From: Hyphodiscus hymeniophilus
Taxonomy: Eukaryota; Ascomycota; Leotiomycetes; Helotiales; Hyphodiscaceae
Assembly: GCA_016508695.1 (NCBI GenBank)
Contig: VNKQ01000015.1
Coordinates: 1,116,001 to 1,180,000, forward strand
Length of the DNA stretch: 64,000 bases
Direction: 5' to 3'
Shown: positions 1 through 10,246 of the stretch, one piece after another
Layout of the letters: every line of letters begins with the position of its first letter
How positions within the stretch are numbered: position 1 is the stretch's first letter
Program-made: the position numbers and the translations under genes
Notes under the pieces: model-generated
What the model was told of the DNA's origin: nothing
Seen by the model: the letters and a program-made list of their open reading frames with translations, nothing else
Databases searched by the model: none

Positions 1-366
1 TTGCAACTGGATCGACTGGCTCAAGCGCACCTACCTCGACGACAAAAGGGACCACGACCGGGGGAAGTACTTTGACGACGAGTCCCACAAGTAAAGTCAT
101 GACAACGAGCTCGACAACTAAGGCTACAACTACAACAAGTCTCAGAACAGGGACGGGATCACCGCTCTATGGACAGTGTGGTGGAACAGGGTAAGCTTCC
201 ATGCGCGACGAAACAGGAAATAACAGCTGACCCTGCAATGCAGATGGACTGGGCCGACGACGTGTGCGAGTGGCACCTGCACTTTCAGTAATGCTTATTA
301 CAGTAAGTTACACAACGCTGTGCAATTGCACAAGCTAATACCCTCCCAGGTCAATGTTTGCCATAG
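1..366 (+). CDS. C-terminus of a secreted CBM1 (cellulose-binding) protein, 5' part outside window
   Basis: Only the 3' end is present. The reading frame is open from base 3. Proposed exons are 3..190, 244..302 and 350..366, with introns 191..243 (GTAAGC donor) and 303..349 (GTAAGT donor). The visible part is a Ser/Thr/Gly-rich linker of about 50 residues, probably O-glycosylated, followed by a fungal type 1 carbohydrate-binding module. The module begins PLYGQCGGTG, carries the TTCASGTC core and ends YYSQCLP-stop. Four cysteines are in the CBM1 spacing. Known biology: CBM1 tethers secreted enzymes to crystalline cellulose or chitin. The catalytic domain lies upstream of the window, so this could be a cellulase, an AA9 lytic polysaccharide monooxygenase, an esterase or another CAZyme. 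Two introns inside so short a module are unusual but phase-consistent. Confidence 0.85.
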
Positions 367-842
367 TTCGCAAATTCAGTTGGACCGAGCTCGAAAACCC
401 AGGAAGTAATTCGTTTACGTATATGTCGTAGGATACACGTGAAACCTGTACATACAATGGAACCGTGCAGTATATCAAATACCATACCTTCGTCATCACT
501 TGTTACTCAGCTCGATAGACGCATGCTGAGGAGTCATCACCCTCTTCGCTTAACCCCTTTTTATCCTGGCCTAGACTTTCACGCCAATTTCCTGGAATTT
601 CACCCCCACAGCAGTAGAATTTTTTAGACCGAAGAACGAATTCGGAATGAATTTCCCACAGGAAGATCTCTAAACGAGCTAAAATAAATCCCCAACAATA
701 ACTTCAGGTCCAAAGAATGGCAAAAAAAGAAGACCGCGTATCTGAGCTTTAAGCTCAGCTGGTCGTGCATGAGATGGGAAGATGTCTCTCCCACGGGGAG
801 CTAAGAGGAAAGTCAGTGCTGAGATTATCGCGATTTAAGGGG

Positions 843-925
843 ACGGATAGCGTACTCGAACCCCGATCTCCCGCGCTTTGCCAGTGATGACAAGCGGAAA
901 TCATGACCGTTAGACCATGGAAGAA
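843..925 (-). tRNA. tRNA-Asp(GUC)-like sequence with a putative intron, probably a pseudogene
   Basis: On the minus strand there is a D-arm-like segment (GGTCTAACGGTCATGAT), then an anticodon arm with GTC, a short insertion of about 12 nt directly after the anticodon loop (the usual tRNA intron position), the 3' half of the anticodon stem (GCGGG), and a T-loop/B-box (GGGGTTCGAG). The anticodon stem pairs well (one GU). The T-stem 3' strand and the acceptor stem do not pair, so the gene looks decayed. It could also be a chance tRNA-derived fragment. Limits are approximate. Confidence 0.45.
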
Positions 926-1417
926 TTGGTGCTTCTGTTGTTGGGGTCAGTTGTATAATTTCGCTACTTAACGTATCTGAGACTTCCGACTAGACCAGCT
1001 AGGTGGGGCTTCTGTACTCCGTTGAGAAACTGCCGGGTGTTGGCAGGGCAAGGTGGCTGGTTTACACTGACACTGAGATATATCCAGTTGTGACATGTGC
1101 TACGAATAAGTACTGAAATTCTATTCCATAATTCTGAATAGTTGGACCAATTGCCATGCATCTATAAGCCTGGAAAATATAATATCACGTGGGGACGGCT
1201 TAGGGTTAACCTTGTTCCGTCATTTTTCCGAGCGGATTTAACTTTAGTAAGCAAATTTCAACACCCATGAGTGGCCAGTAATTTCATTGGTCCATAGAGG
1301 TATGTCCGATCGCTTTCCTTTCCACCTTAGCAGAACGGAGATATGTGCGAGGCTGATATCACCAACAAGGCTGAGCACTGTTTTGTCATAAGAATGCTAT
1401 GTCCGTTGGACTCAATT

Positions 1418-1428
1418 GTATATAATAC
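1418..1428 (+). promoter_or_regulatory. TATA-like element upstream of the SDR gene
   Basis: The motif TATATAAT lies about 105-110 bp before the ATG at 1531, a plausible core promoter position. The assignment rests on motif and distance only. Confidence 0.4.
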
Positions 1429-1530
1429 CATGATCCCCAAAGATTTACTACTGTTCATTCCTCATATCTGACCTCGACTCTCCCATCACATATAATCTTC
1501 TCAGCATTTATTCGATCCGGTGCACCAATC

Positions 1531-2657
1531 ATGCCTTCCTTGTTCTCAGCCATCTTCCCACCTCCACCAACCTTCACAGAGAAAGATCTGCAATCCCTTG
1601 CCGGCAAAGTGTTTATCGTAACGGGTGCCGCATCTGGAGTTGGTTTTGAGCTTGCGAAGATCCTCTACGGGGCAGGCGGGACAGTTTACATCGCCGCTCG
1701 CTCGACGTCGCGATGCGAAGGAGCAATTCAGAAAATCAAGAATCAGGCAGGTAACAGTAAGCCAGTAGGAAGATTGGAAAGTATAGTTGTCGACTTGGCA
1801 GATCTAGCATCTGTGAAGGATGCTGCCAATGAGTTCCTGCGACGAGAAACACGGTTGGATGTCCTGGTGCATAATGCGGGTGTGATGATGCCACCAGCTG
1901 GAAGTAAAGGCAAACAGGTTTGACTCCACCATCTAACTTAGCGGATACTGCTGACTGGATGGACAGGGACACGGCCTTGAAATGGCCACCAATTGTCTCG
2001 CGCCGTATCTCCTCACAATCCTTCTCGAACCTCTTCTCATCCGAACAGCTGCTTCAAGTCCGACACTAAGCGTCAGAGTTGTGTTTATTGTGTCTCTCAT
2101 ACAGTTCGGCACACCTCAAGGCGGGGTGATGTTCGATAGTCAGGGAAATCCGCAGACTCTGTCAAGTAAAAGCGACACTTATATGCAGAGTAAGGCTGGC
2201 GGGGCCCTCCTAGCGGGCGAGTTCGCAAAGCGTCTGGAGAGCAGAAATATACTTAGCGTGGTGAGTTAAAAAATGTCTTGAGATGACGTCGAAGCTCATA
2301 AGTTCTAGTCGGTGCATCCAGGATTGATGAAAACTGAACTACAGCGGGACTTGCCCGGTATCGCCTCTTCTATCATGGTTGGTCTCGAGCTTCTGAACAT
2401 GGGGCTAGGGTTGCTGACAACGTGCGTAGAAAAGGGTTTTCAAAGAACCTGTCTACGGGGCATATACTGAGTTGTATGCTTCCCTCTCGCCAGAGCTGAA
2501 AGCAGAACACAATGGCGGCTATATTATGGCGTGGGGAAGAATAGCGCAGCTCCCGGCGCATGTTGCCAAAGGGCTCAAGAGCACGTCCCAAGGTGGAACT
2601 GGTAGTGCGGAGAAGTTCTTCGAGCATTGTGATCGTGAGACGAAAGGGTACAAGTAG
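1531..2657 (+). CDS. Short-chain dehydrogenase/reductase (Bli-4-like), NAD(P)-dependent
   Basis: Proposed exons are 1531..1917, 1967..2260, 2309..2377 and 2430..2657, giving about 325 aa. All four join in phase. The third intron has a weak GTTGGT donor but a GCTGAC branch site 11 bases before its acceptor. Visible SDR features are the cofactor glycine motif VTGAASGVG near residue 30, the NAG motif (VHNAGVM), and an active-site YMQSK (Tyr-x3-Lys). The C-terminal GAYTELYASLSPE block is shared by the fungal light-induced alcohol dehydrogenase (Bli-4) group of short-chain oxidoreductases. No signal peptide is seen, so it is probably cytosolic; the substrate is unknown. The gene ends 70 bp from the end of the convergent Zn2Cys6 regulator. 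The family call is firm; the specific activity is not. Confidence 0.87.
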
Positions 2658-2727
2658 TGTTGTTGCGAAATTGGATCTCTAATGATATTGTGGCGCTCCG
2701 GGTTCTTCCAGCTCATAGACTGTAATC

Positions 2728-5393
2728 TTAATTGTTCTCCAAATAGAAATCCTGCAAACTGAGGTCTGGCCATGTTTGGTCGCTCACTTGTTGTGGCCGA
2801 ACGTGATTGTCGAACGCATCCTATCAAATGATTAGTTTCCTTCACCGGAATTTCTGAAGAATACAAACCCAATCAAAATTCGTCGGCATATCAATCATGG
2901 CACCTAGTGAGTCCATCGGCAGTGTATCGAGATCGAATTGCATGGGAATACCTGAGGATGGGGTAGTGCCATCGGAGCCAAAGAATTGACTTTCGCTCGA
3001 GAGGTCGAATGCACGGTTCGATGCCCCCGTTAAGGTAGTTTCTTCTGGAGTTTTATTAGTGACTGCTCCAGATTTGATATCTGTAAACAGGTCGCGTGGA
3101 ACTTTTAGGAGGGGCAGGGGTTGAGGTGAGGGACCGCAGACAGCGTACCACTTAATGAAAGTCCGGACATGAAGTCCACATTGCTGTGTCTGCTAGTATG
3201 ACTCGTCCAAACGCTCGCGACTTGATCACCATCTATACATGTAAAGATGGAGTTGATTCGTTTCACCATGATTCCGAGCACTTCATAAGCTTTCCTGCTG
3301 TCGACCGACACACTCGTTGTCTCAGCCCAGATGGTATAAGATCTTTTCAGAGCTCTTATGGTGTCTGTTTGCTCACTGGTTGGGGATTGCAAAGCTCTCG
3401 CCGAATAGGCCCTGCTTTCGCCCTCCTGTATGAGACTCAAATATACTATCGTCGCGGCGAGTAGAAAGTCGTGCATCGATAAAGACGAAACGAACCACGC
3501 GTCTTTACATAGGGGACCTCCAGGCTTGACAGCTTCGTGAACTTCAGACTGGATAAACAAAAGCTCCATCGCAGCGTCTATGCCTGCTGTTTTGGAATAC
3601 AAGAACTCTTCGCAGTCTTTTGCCCTCATAAGATATTTTCGATGCAATACGCATCGAGACTTGTGGAACAGTAGCGCTAGACTGTTCCTTTGTATTATCA
3701 ACATTGGAGGATCGGTGATGGAGAGCCCCATTGGGATAAGTCGAAGGAATGATGGGACTTCAGCAAATGCTTTATGCAATTCTCGATCAAGCGTTAATAC
3801 TTCGTCATAACGAGGGAGTGTCAAAGAATTTGCATGTTCGGCCACGCTGCCAAATACCCGCGCGAGTCGACCTTTGGCAAGCGTGTATGACATGACTGTC
3901 ATCTCGGACTCCGGCCGTGAAGGTGGCAAATCAATAGAGTGTTCGTCAATGTCTTCGTCTCGTAGATTCCGTGGGACTCGAGTGTCGGTCTTTATACCCT
4001 GGATCATGGACGGTAACCCAATATGGAAGCTTACCAGCAGGTCAAGTTGAGTCAATAGGTGCCAAACCCGTCGCCTGAACTCGCCTTGGTAGATTGTTAT
4101 GTTGCCCGAAAAATTATTGGAGTCCCGGTGAAGGCCCATTCGCATTGCCAGACGGACGGTGACACCAATCAATAAGTAACAACTCATTTGATCATCCTTA
4201 CTCAACACAAATTCGCCTTCCATATAGATAATAAAGGTCTCGAGGGTGTAGGGTCCCGGTTGAGGATAATTGGCGAGGACAAGGCACTGTAAGCAACATC
4301 CACGATAAGTTCGTATCATCTCCATGGGGGTTCCACGACTATCGGGGTTCTCTTCGCCAGCTACAAGCGCTGTAAAAGTCGCAAGGCACAGCAGAGCGTA
4401 GATCAGCCCTAGCCAGGTGATAGGGGTTCCGTGAGGGTCAGCCCAGAACTGTTTGTACTGCAGAAAGTGTAAGAGGTAAAACACAGGACATAATGGGCAA
4501 TTGATTGATTCCTAGTACATACGTTCTTTTGAAATGTCGGCTTGTGGAGAATATCTGAAACAAGATCAGCATTCTCTTCAACTTCAATCTGGAGTGACTC
4601 ACGTAGAGCAGGACTGTTGGAATTGAAATAACGATACACCAGTCGATCTACTATTGCTCGATCAGGTAGCGCCGCTAAAAGGTCCTCCTTAGTAGTAGAA
4701 GGTTGAGAGTTAAAAACCAAGGAGAGATCCGGTCTGACGTTTTCGTCACGTGGCGAATCTTCGCTCTCAACATCGTTGAAATAACTCTTTACTTCTTCAA
4801 TCTGAAAGTAATCAGCTGGCTGAAGGATTCATTCTGGGTGAAAAAAAGCTCACATCATCGAGAATCGCAGCCCAGTGGGTTGCTCCAACATAGGTTTTCT
4901 CATTTGGACCACTGACCACCTGACCGGAGGAGTTCGATTGGCGATCGTTGTGAAGCGGTGCAAACGGTTCATCAAAAGCTTCACTCATTCCGAGCGGGCG
5001 TTGGCCATGCAAGTCAACAGCTGGTGAGGCCGTTGTCTGAGAACTACTTGCTGAATCACTGCGACTTTCTGGCCCTTGACTCGTCATTACTCCTTTCACC
5101 AGACTCTCCAGATGCTTCAGCCGGTTTTGCATGCTTACTGCCGGCCTCTTACGAGCGGCTGGAGCAGGAAACGTGCATATTGATGCCCGTCCTTTCTTGA
5201 CACATTGTGAGCAAGGCTTCTCTCTATCGCACTTCAGTTTGGCATGGCGGCAATGTGTACAGCTGAGCTGAATTCGATTTCGCTTTGTATGGGGCTGTCC
5301 GGACCTTCCAGAATCGGTGGTGCTCGACCGATCGATAGATTCGACGGTCGCGATAAGAGCGGTCGCATGTTCTACATTTATCGACGGGGCCAT
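2728..5393 (-). CDS. Zn2Cys6 fungal-specific transcription factor
   Basis: Five exons on the minus strand, all phase-consistent: 5393..4854, 4801..4523, 4457..3149, 3080..2869 and 2820..2728, giving 810 aa. The N-terminus has the GAL4-type binuclear zinc cluster with six cysteines (C45, C48, C55, C61, C64, C73; core CTHCRHAKLKC) and a basic linker. It is followed by a predicted dimerisation stretch (RLKHLESLVKGV), then the fungal-specific regulatory domain with the typical GLIYALLCLATF and AMRMGLHRDS blocks. The last two short exons give an acidic/aromatic C-terminus (FDLSSESQFFG, PTNFDW, DAFDNHV) resembling an activation tail; stopping at 3105 would lose about 100 residues. The role is a nuclear sequence-specific regulator with unknown targets. 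The convergent SDR and the nearby asparaginase and esterase are neighbours, not proven targets. Confidence 0.9.
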
Positions 5394-6117
5394 CGAGTTG
5401 AGTGGTCGTCAAAAGCGTGGTTCTTAAAGGACAATACAATCTACCTCGATAGGTATGTAGTTAGCTCCAGGAGAGGAGGCAGTAGTGAATTCGCGTCAAT
5501 GACCCTTCAATCGACCCCTGTAGAAAGTGGCATGATCACGTGAAAAGTGTTCAACCGCAACCAGCTTCGAACTATAAACGTCCTGTTACTTGCTTGCTTG
5601 CGAATATGGGACTTGGTATCAGACTATCTTCAACTTCTGTGTCGTCTTCCCCCACTAAGTGGTGTTATTAGTGGTGTTATTAGTGGTGTTAATTCATCGT
5701 ACTCAACTCTCCTCATTCTACCCCAGCAAAGTAATGCCGTGAATTAACAAATCATCTTAGTTATTTCTACCATCCCAGCACTCATCACGAATTTGAGCAG
5801 CTCACCAGATACATTGATCAGTGGTCTGATCCTCATTCGGATCGGTGTTGACTATTCAAACCACATATACCTCTTCTCATCCTCAAATACTGATACACCT
5901 GTGTCGCTCTCATCCCATCTCTGCCCTCACGGACGGACAGATTCGCCAATCCGTAGGTATGTGGTATATCAACGAACATAGCTTGAAGAATGATTCCTGT
6001 AGTGTACTAGATATCTTTAATCTCTACTTTCCAAAATCCTTGAATCCGCGGTGAAGTTCCCATAACGCCTGGTGACGCTTCAGACTACTTCGAGCCCCTC
6101 CAATTACCCAAAACATC
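5394..6117. other. Upstream region of the Zn2Cys6 gene, with a short tandem repeat
   Basis: No gene is supported. It contains a 12-bp tandem repeat at 5658-5691 and presumably the promoter of the minus-strand regulator. Open frames here are short and show no family features. Confidence 0.5.
5658..5691. repeat. 12-bp tandem repeat, about 2.8 copies
   Basis: The unit AGTGGTGTTATT is repeated head to tail with almost no divergence, about 265 bp upstream of the Zn2Cys6 start codon. Confidence 0.85.
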
Positions 6118-6573
6118 TCAAACTCCTGACCTTCCCAACATTGTCCTTTCCCACAACCCTATAATTCCCAACAACCTGTGCAAACCCACCTCATCTCTTT
6201 CATCCCCACCACTCCCTCTCCCGTCTTTTCCCTCCTCGCCCCTTTCCCTCTTCACCTCCCTCCGCTCGCTCTGCTCCGCACAATCCTCCTCCTCGAATAA
6301 ACTACACAGCGAAACCGTCTCTCCGAGCCGTAAAGAACGCATATCACTTGAACCGTGGTAGTTGTAGCAGTAATTCAGGATGCCTCGGAGCCGGTAGGTC
6401 GTTCCGGAATAGGTGGTTGTTGTGTAGAGTGTTAGGAAGCTGGAGGATGTTAGTTCGTGGCTGCATGTGGGGAGGGTGAGGGAAAGGTACGTAGGGAGTT
6501 TAGTCAACTTGATCTTTGCGGTTACAGGGATGGCGAAGAAGGGGAGGATTGTGAGGAGGATTCTGAGCTGCAT
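6118..6573 (-). CDS. Small predicted secreted protein, function unknown
   Basis: Single open frame of 151 codons plus stop, starting at an ATG (6573). Residues 1 to about 19 form a signal peptide (MQLRILLTILPFFAIPVTA). The mature N-terminal half has five cysteines and a Ser/Thr/Tyr-rich stretch (TLYTTTTYSGTTYRLRG), compatible with a small disulfide-bonded extracellular protein. The C-terminal third is strikingly different: Glu/Arg/Lys/Gly-rich low complexity (ERREVKRERGEEGKDG). The true C-terminus may therefore lie earlier or after an unrecognised intron. I do not recognise the family. An effector-like role is only a possibility suggested by size and secretion. Confidence 0.5.
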   Translation of the reverse strand: MQLRILLTILPFFAIPVTAKIKLTKLPTYLSLTLPTCSHELTSSSFLTLYTTTTYSGTTYRLRGILNYCYNYHGSSDMRSLRLGETVSLCSLFEEEDCAEQSERREVKRERGEEGKDGRGSGGDERDEVGLHRLLGIIGLWERTMLGRSGV

Positions 6574-7098
6574 CGTCTTGATGGGCGATGGATGTGCTGT
6601 TCGAGAGGGCTGCAGTGGAAGGGATGAGAAGTATACCTAAAACCTGCTAAAGCAGTTTGAGCCATCGTTTTTGGTATCGTAGTTTAGTGACCCGATTTAG
6701 CTGTGCTACAGTCTCGTGGAACGGGGATGCGCAGTTGATATGCAGGAACCCATCTATCGTGGTATTTGATCTGCGCCCTGGCTGGCTCCCCTCAGTCGGC
6801 GTCTTTGTATGAGGACATCAACAAAAGACATTATCAAACCACGGAGATTGTAATTCTCTTACCTTCATTCTGCAGCTTGCAGTCAAGGCAATCCCGAGCT
6901 CCGAAAGTCGCTTGTGGACTTCGTCAAGATATCCATATTCATCCGTGAGCTGCTATCATAACCTCTTTGAACGAACGATCCCGGAAAATGAAACGTGAAA
7001 CCGTTTAATGAGACGTGTTTTCAGAATTTCAACACAATTGTGGAATTCGATTTGTCCTCTAAAGTCTTCCCTAACAGGGACAGAATGGCGTTTTCAGC
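6574..7098. other. Intergenic region, nothing recognised
   Basis: It lies between the small secreted protein (upstream side) and the end of the asparaginase gene. No coding pattern, RNA gene or repeat stands out. Confidence 0.5.
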
Positions 7099-9199
7099 TC
7101 AGGGACTCTTCACCTCGGTCTCCTCAATATGCAAATGTGCTCCAGCTTCCCTCAGTATTCTCTCATGCTCTGTCGCACCAAGCTGTTGTGCAAGGAACAG
7201 CGGACTATTTCCTGCTCGATTCCTAACATGCACACTAGCACCTCTCTTCAGCAACTCCCTCAAAATCACAGGGTCCGGTCCTACCACCGCCACATGCAGC
7301 GCCGTATTCTCTGCATAGTCCTTCGCCCCAAGCAGGCTGCTATCGCTATCTAATATCTGAGTCATTGCATCCAAGTCCCCCGTCGTGATGGTGTACCCCA
7401 ATGCCGTAAACGCAGCTTGCGCGGGCGTCAGAGAAGGAAGATCAGACGAGGGATGGGAGAACTGCGTCCCGTGAATCTCAGTCATTTCACCACGGATCGA
7501 AATTTGCATCTGGTGCACCAGATCGTCGTACTCGACAGCTTGGACGGCAAGGAGGAATGAAAGTTTGGTTAGGGCAGCTTCGGTTGTCAGGTCGTGCCCG
7601 AATACAACTCCTGCGTTACCGAGGACTGTTGCTGGTGCGTAAAGAGGTGAGACGGAGCCGGATTGACATTGTGAGACATTTACGATCACGATTCCTCGTG
7701 AGACGGCATCGATTATTATGTTGGTTAAAATGTTGTCAGGCCCACTTGGAGCGTTGCCCGCTCCGAAGGTTTCGAGGATGAGGCCTCGTAAGCCGGGTAC
7801 TCTGAGGACGCCGTCGATCACTGGGTAGGTGAAGTGAGTATGTACAAATCTGTGACTTTAGGGGGGCGATATGCTTACTTTCAGGTTTGATACCAGGAAA
7901 TATGCGTAAGCATGCTACATGTGCAGTGTCGAGGTTTGTTTGTATATTGAATTTTGCGAGGGACTTAGGTCGCCGTATCAGATTCCAATTGACATCCGCT
8001 CCCATTGCAGATATTTTAGCCAGCGGCTCACAGTTAGGGGAAGCGAAGGCATCAAATGAAGAAGCTGATACTTTCTTGACCGAAAGTTAGCTTGCAGGGA
8101 GTTGAATCAAGCCCCGTTGGAATGTTTAGGGTTGGACAATACGTACAGTTGTTCGATTACCCCGATAGAGGTTGTGGTGAAAGAAGAGGCAGACTTCGGG
8201 AATCATGAAAGTGCCAGCAATGATCAATGACCCAAGAAGATTATCCACGGCATCTGATTGCAAAGCGAATATTGATGCTTGAGAGCCAGTCAAGATGACT
8301 GGCTTTCCTAGATGAGACAGCATAAAGGACAGCGCAGAGCTGGTGTATGCTTTTGCAGAAAATTCAGTGGTCGATCACACAACATCGATGAGGAGGTGTT
8401 CACCTAGACTGTCAGTCCCATGGAGCACAACGAATCCATCAAACAAGGTATAGTTGTTCTCAATTGTTTTGGCAATTTGCGTCCAACCCTCCGAAGATAT
8501 CGAGGAAGAGTCGAGAAGCGTTGGAAACTCGTAGAGAGTATATCGTACATGGCGTGAGTATGTGCTTGGGGGTGTCCGTAAACTATTGAAGTACTCCTTT
8601 GTGGAATCACCGGTCATGACGGGCAAAGGGTCTGAGACGACATCAGTTGTGCTTCCCAGAATGAAGTTGAGCTATTGGTCAAAGATATGCAACAGACAAA
8701 ACCGAGATTTAGATCCCCTCATTGAAGCCACCATCTCGAGATTCAACTAGGTAATATCTTGCGAAGATTCATAAAAGATCTCCTAGGGTTTGGATCTGGG
8801 TTTGACCCAGGCTGGAAACAGCTCACGAAAAGTGCTTTGTCATTATTAGAGGCCAACTATGCCTCTGATTCTAGGTTATAATGCTGCACAAGAATCTCAT
8901 GCCCATTCAGAACGCCGGATATCAATTCTGAAAGACTTCCACAAGGTATTAATCATGAAGGAGAGAGCCTTGACTTCGTGTAGGGCTCTTCTAATCGCTG
9001 ATTTGATTTTTGAAAAGGATGAAGCAAACAGCGGTACGTTCTTACCTGGACTCGAACCATCATTGAAGGAAGGCCTTGGTTTCATGCCCGCATTCAGAAA
9101 CCCTCTGGCAGGAACTAGACCTTCTGGCGACGACTTCATACATATCGTCCCTCCGGTCATGATGATCAACACTCTCGATTCAGGATATTGAGCAGCCAT
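7099..9199 (-). CDS. L-asparaginase with C-terminal ankyrin repeats
   Basis: Five exons, all phase-consistent: 9199..9046, 8631..8404, 8349..8147, 8074..7879 and 7820..7099, giving 500 aa. It hydrolyses L-asparagine to aspartate and ammonia. Both catalytic signatures of the bacterial-type I asparaginase fold are present: MTGGTI near residues 14-19 and HGTDS at 122-126. A GKPVILTGSQA block and the C-terminal ETFGAGNAP block are also seen. Residues of about 430-495 form ankyrin-like repeats (NTALHVAV, GNSPLFLAQQ), as in the 60-kDa lysophospholipase/asparaginase group. No signal peptide is evident, so it is probably cytosolic. Intron 1 (8632..9045) is 414 bp, far longer than its neighbours, yet splicing it restores a perfect family match (NDGSSP joined to DPLP). 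Confidence 0.9.
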
Positions 9200-9267
9200 T
9201 TTGGTTGATGAGCCTAGCTGTTGAGCGCCACGTAGCTGCTACTCGGCCCTTTTGCCAGTTCAGTCAC

Positions 9268-9772
9268 CTAATGTACGGGAGCGGCGTGTGTTCTTGATTT
9301 CGGATGTGTTGGTAAGGCTAAGAAGTCTGTAGATTCTAGTGTATCGACTTTGTATTCCTTGTTTGGGCGCGTTGTCGTTGAGTATTGCTCTTTGGGTTTT
9401 GGGTCTTGGAAGGATTGAAAGTCGAGATACTCAATCCTCCAAGTATTATCAGAATAAAGGAAAAGCCTCATGGAGCCAATATTGCTGGCATTGATGAAAA
9501 TTCGGCAGTCAGAAGCTCCCTTGTGGAGACGGAAGCGACTGATTTTCAAGGGGCTAGCCCGGATCACCCAGGTATTTGTAGGGTAATAGAATAAGTAGCG
9601 ACTGGGGCGCATCACTCTTTCCATTCTCCAATTCTGTCTGTCCACTTCTTCTACAACGTGCAAGTGTGGATAGCTTCAAGTACTCACCCACTCGCTCCCA
9701 TCGAAGATTAGACCCCAAACCCACAGTCCGGATGGTCGGCATTCGCCCAGCCAGAATGCCGAGAGTGCTCAT
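9268..9772 (-). CDS. Hypothetical protein, uncertain model
   Basis: A minus-strand frame from 9663 to 9268 has protein-like composition (RYLFYYPTNTWVIRA, FLYSDNTWRIEYLDF) but no ATG at its start. It could join an upstream ATG exon (9772..9688) through a GTGAGT...TAG intron 9687..9651 in phase, giving about 153 aa. That intron would be only 37 bp, shorter than any other in the window. I recognise no domain. It may be a real short gene with a different 5' structure, or a chance frame. Confidence 0.25.
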
Positions 9773-10246
9773 GCCAAGACTTCCGCCAGGTTCGCGTCAG
9801 CCAGTGAAAGAAAGCTGGTGACAGGTAAGGAACACAGAGACGGAGGAGGTACGTGAAAGACAGAATCGTAAATGCTCTTCTCCATAATTCCAGACTCCAT
9901 TCCATTCTATCCTATTCAGCCTTTCTTCCCATCAATAGACTCATGTCCGCTTCATCCACTTCGTTCAACCCCAAGATACTTTTGAACGTCCATAACCTCC
10001 ATCCCCGATCTCCCTCTACCATCAATCCGCTTGGATACCCACCTGCAACTGCTGGAAGTAAGCTTCCACCCACTTAAACTTTCGAAGTGACATCGCAACA
10101 CGAATCTCTGCAACGCAGTGACATCTCCAGATCAGATAACCCGACGCGCCTGTCTCGGGAGAGTTGTTAGACGCTCCCTTCCCTAACATCGACCAACCTT
10201 CTTCCCCTTCTCTTCTTCCTCAAAAAGTAGAGCATAGCATCCATAG
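9773..10246. other. Intergenic/promoter region of the histone chaperone gene
   Basis: Nothing is recognised beyond a plausible divergent promoter. A short frame on the minus strand at 9708-9905 is not supported by any family feature. Confidence 0.45.

Larger units (their letters stand above)
367..1530. other. Intergenic region with a degraded tRNA-Asp and a TATA element
   Basis: There is no protein-coding gene I can support here. It holds a tRNA-Asp-like sequence on the minus strand near 843-925 and a TATA-like element about 110 bp upstream of the next gene. The rest shows nothing recognisable. Confidence 0.5.

Noticed and set aside
1531..5393. SDR and Zn2Cys6 regulator as a dedicated regulon
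   Set aside because: Convergent neighbours only; nothing in the sequence links the regulator to the SDR promoter.
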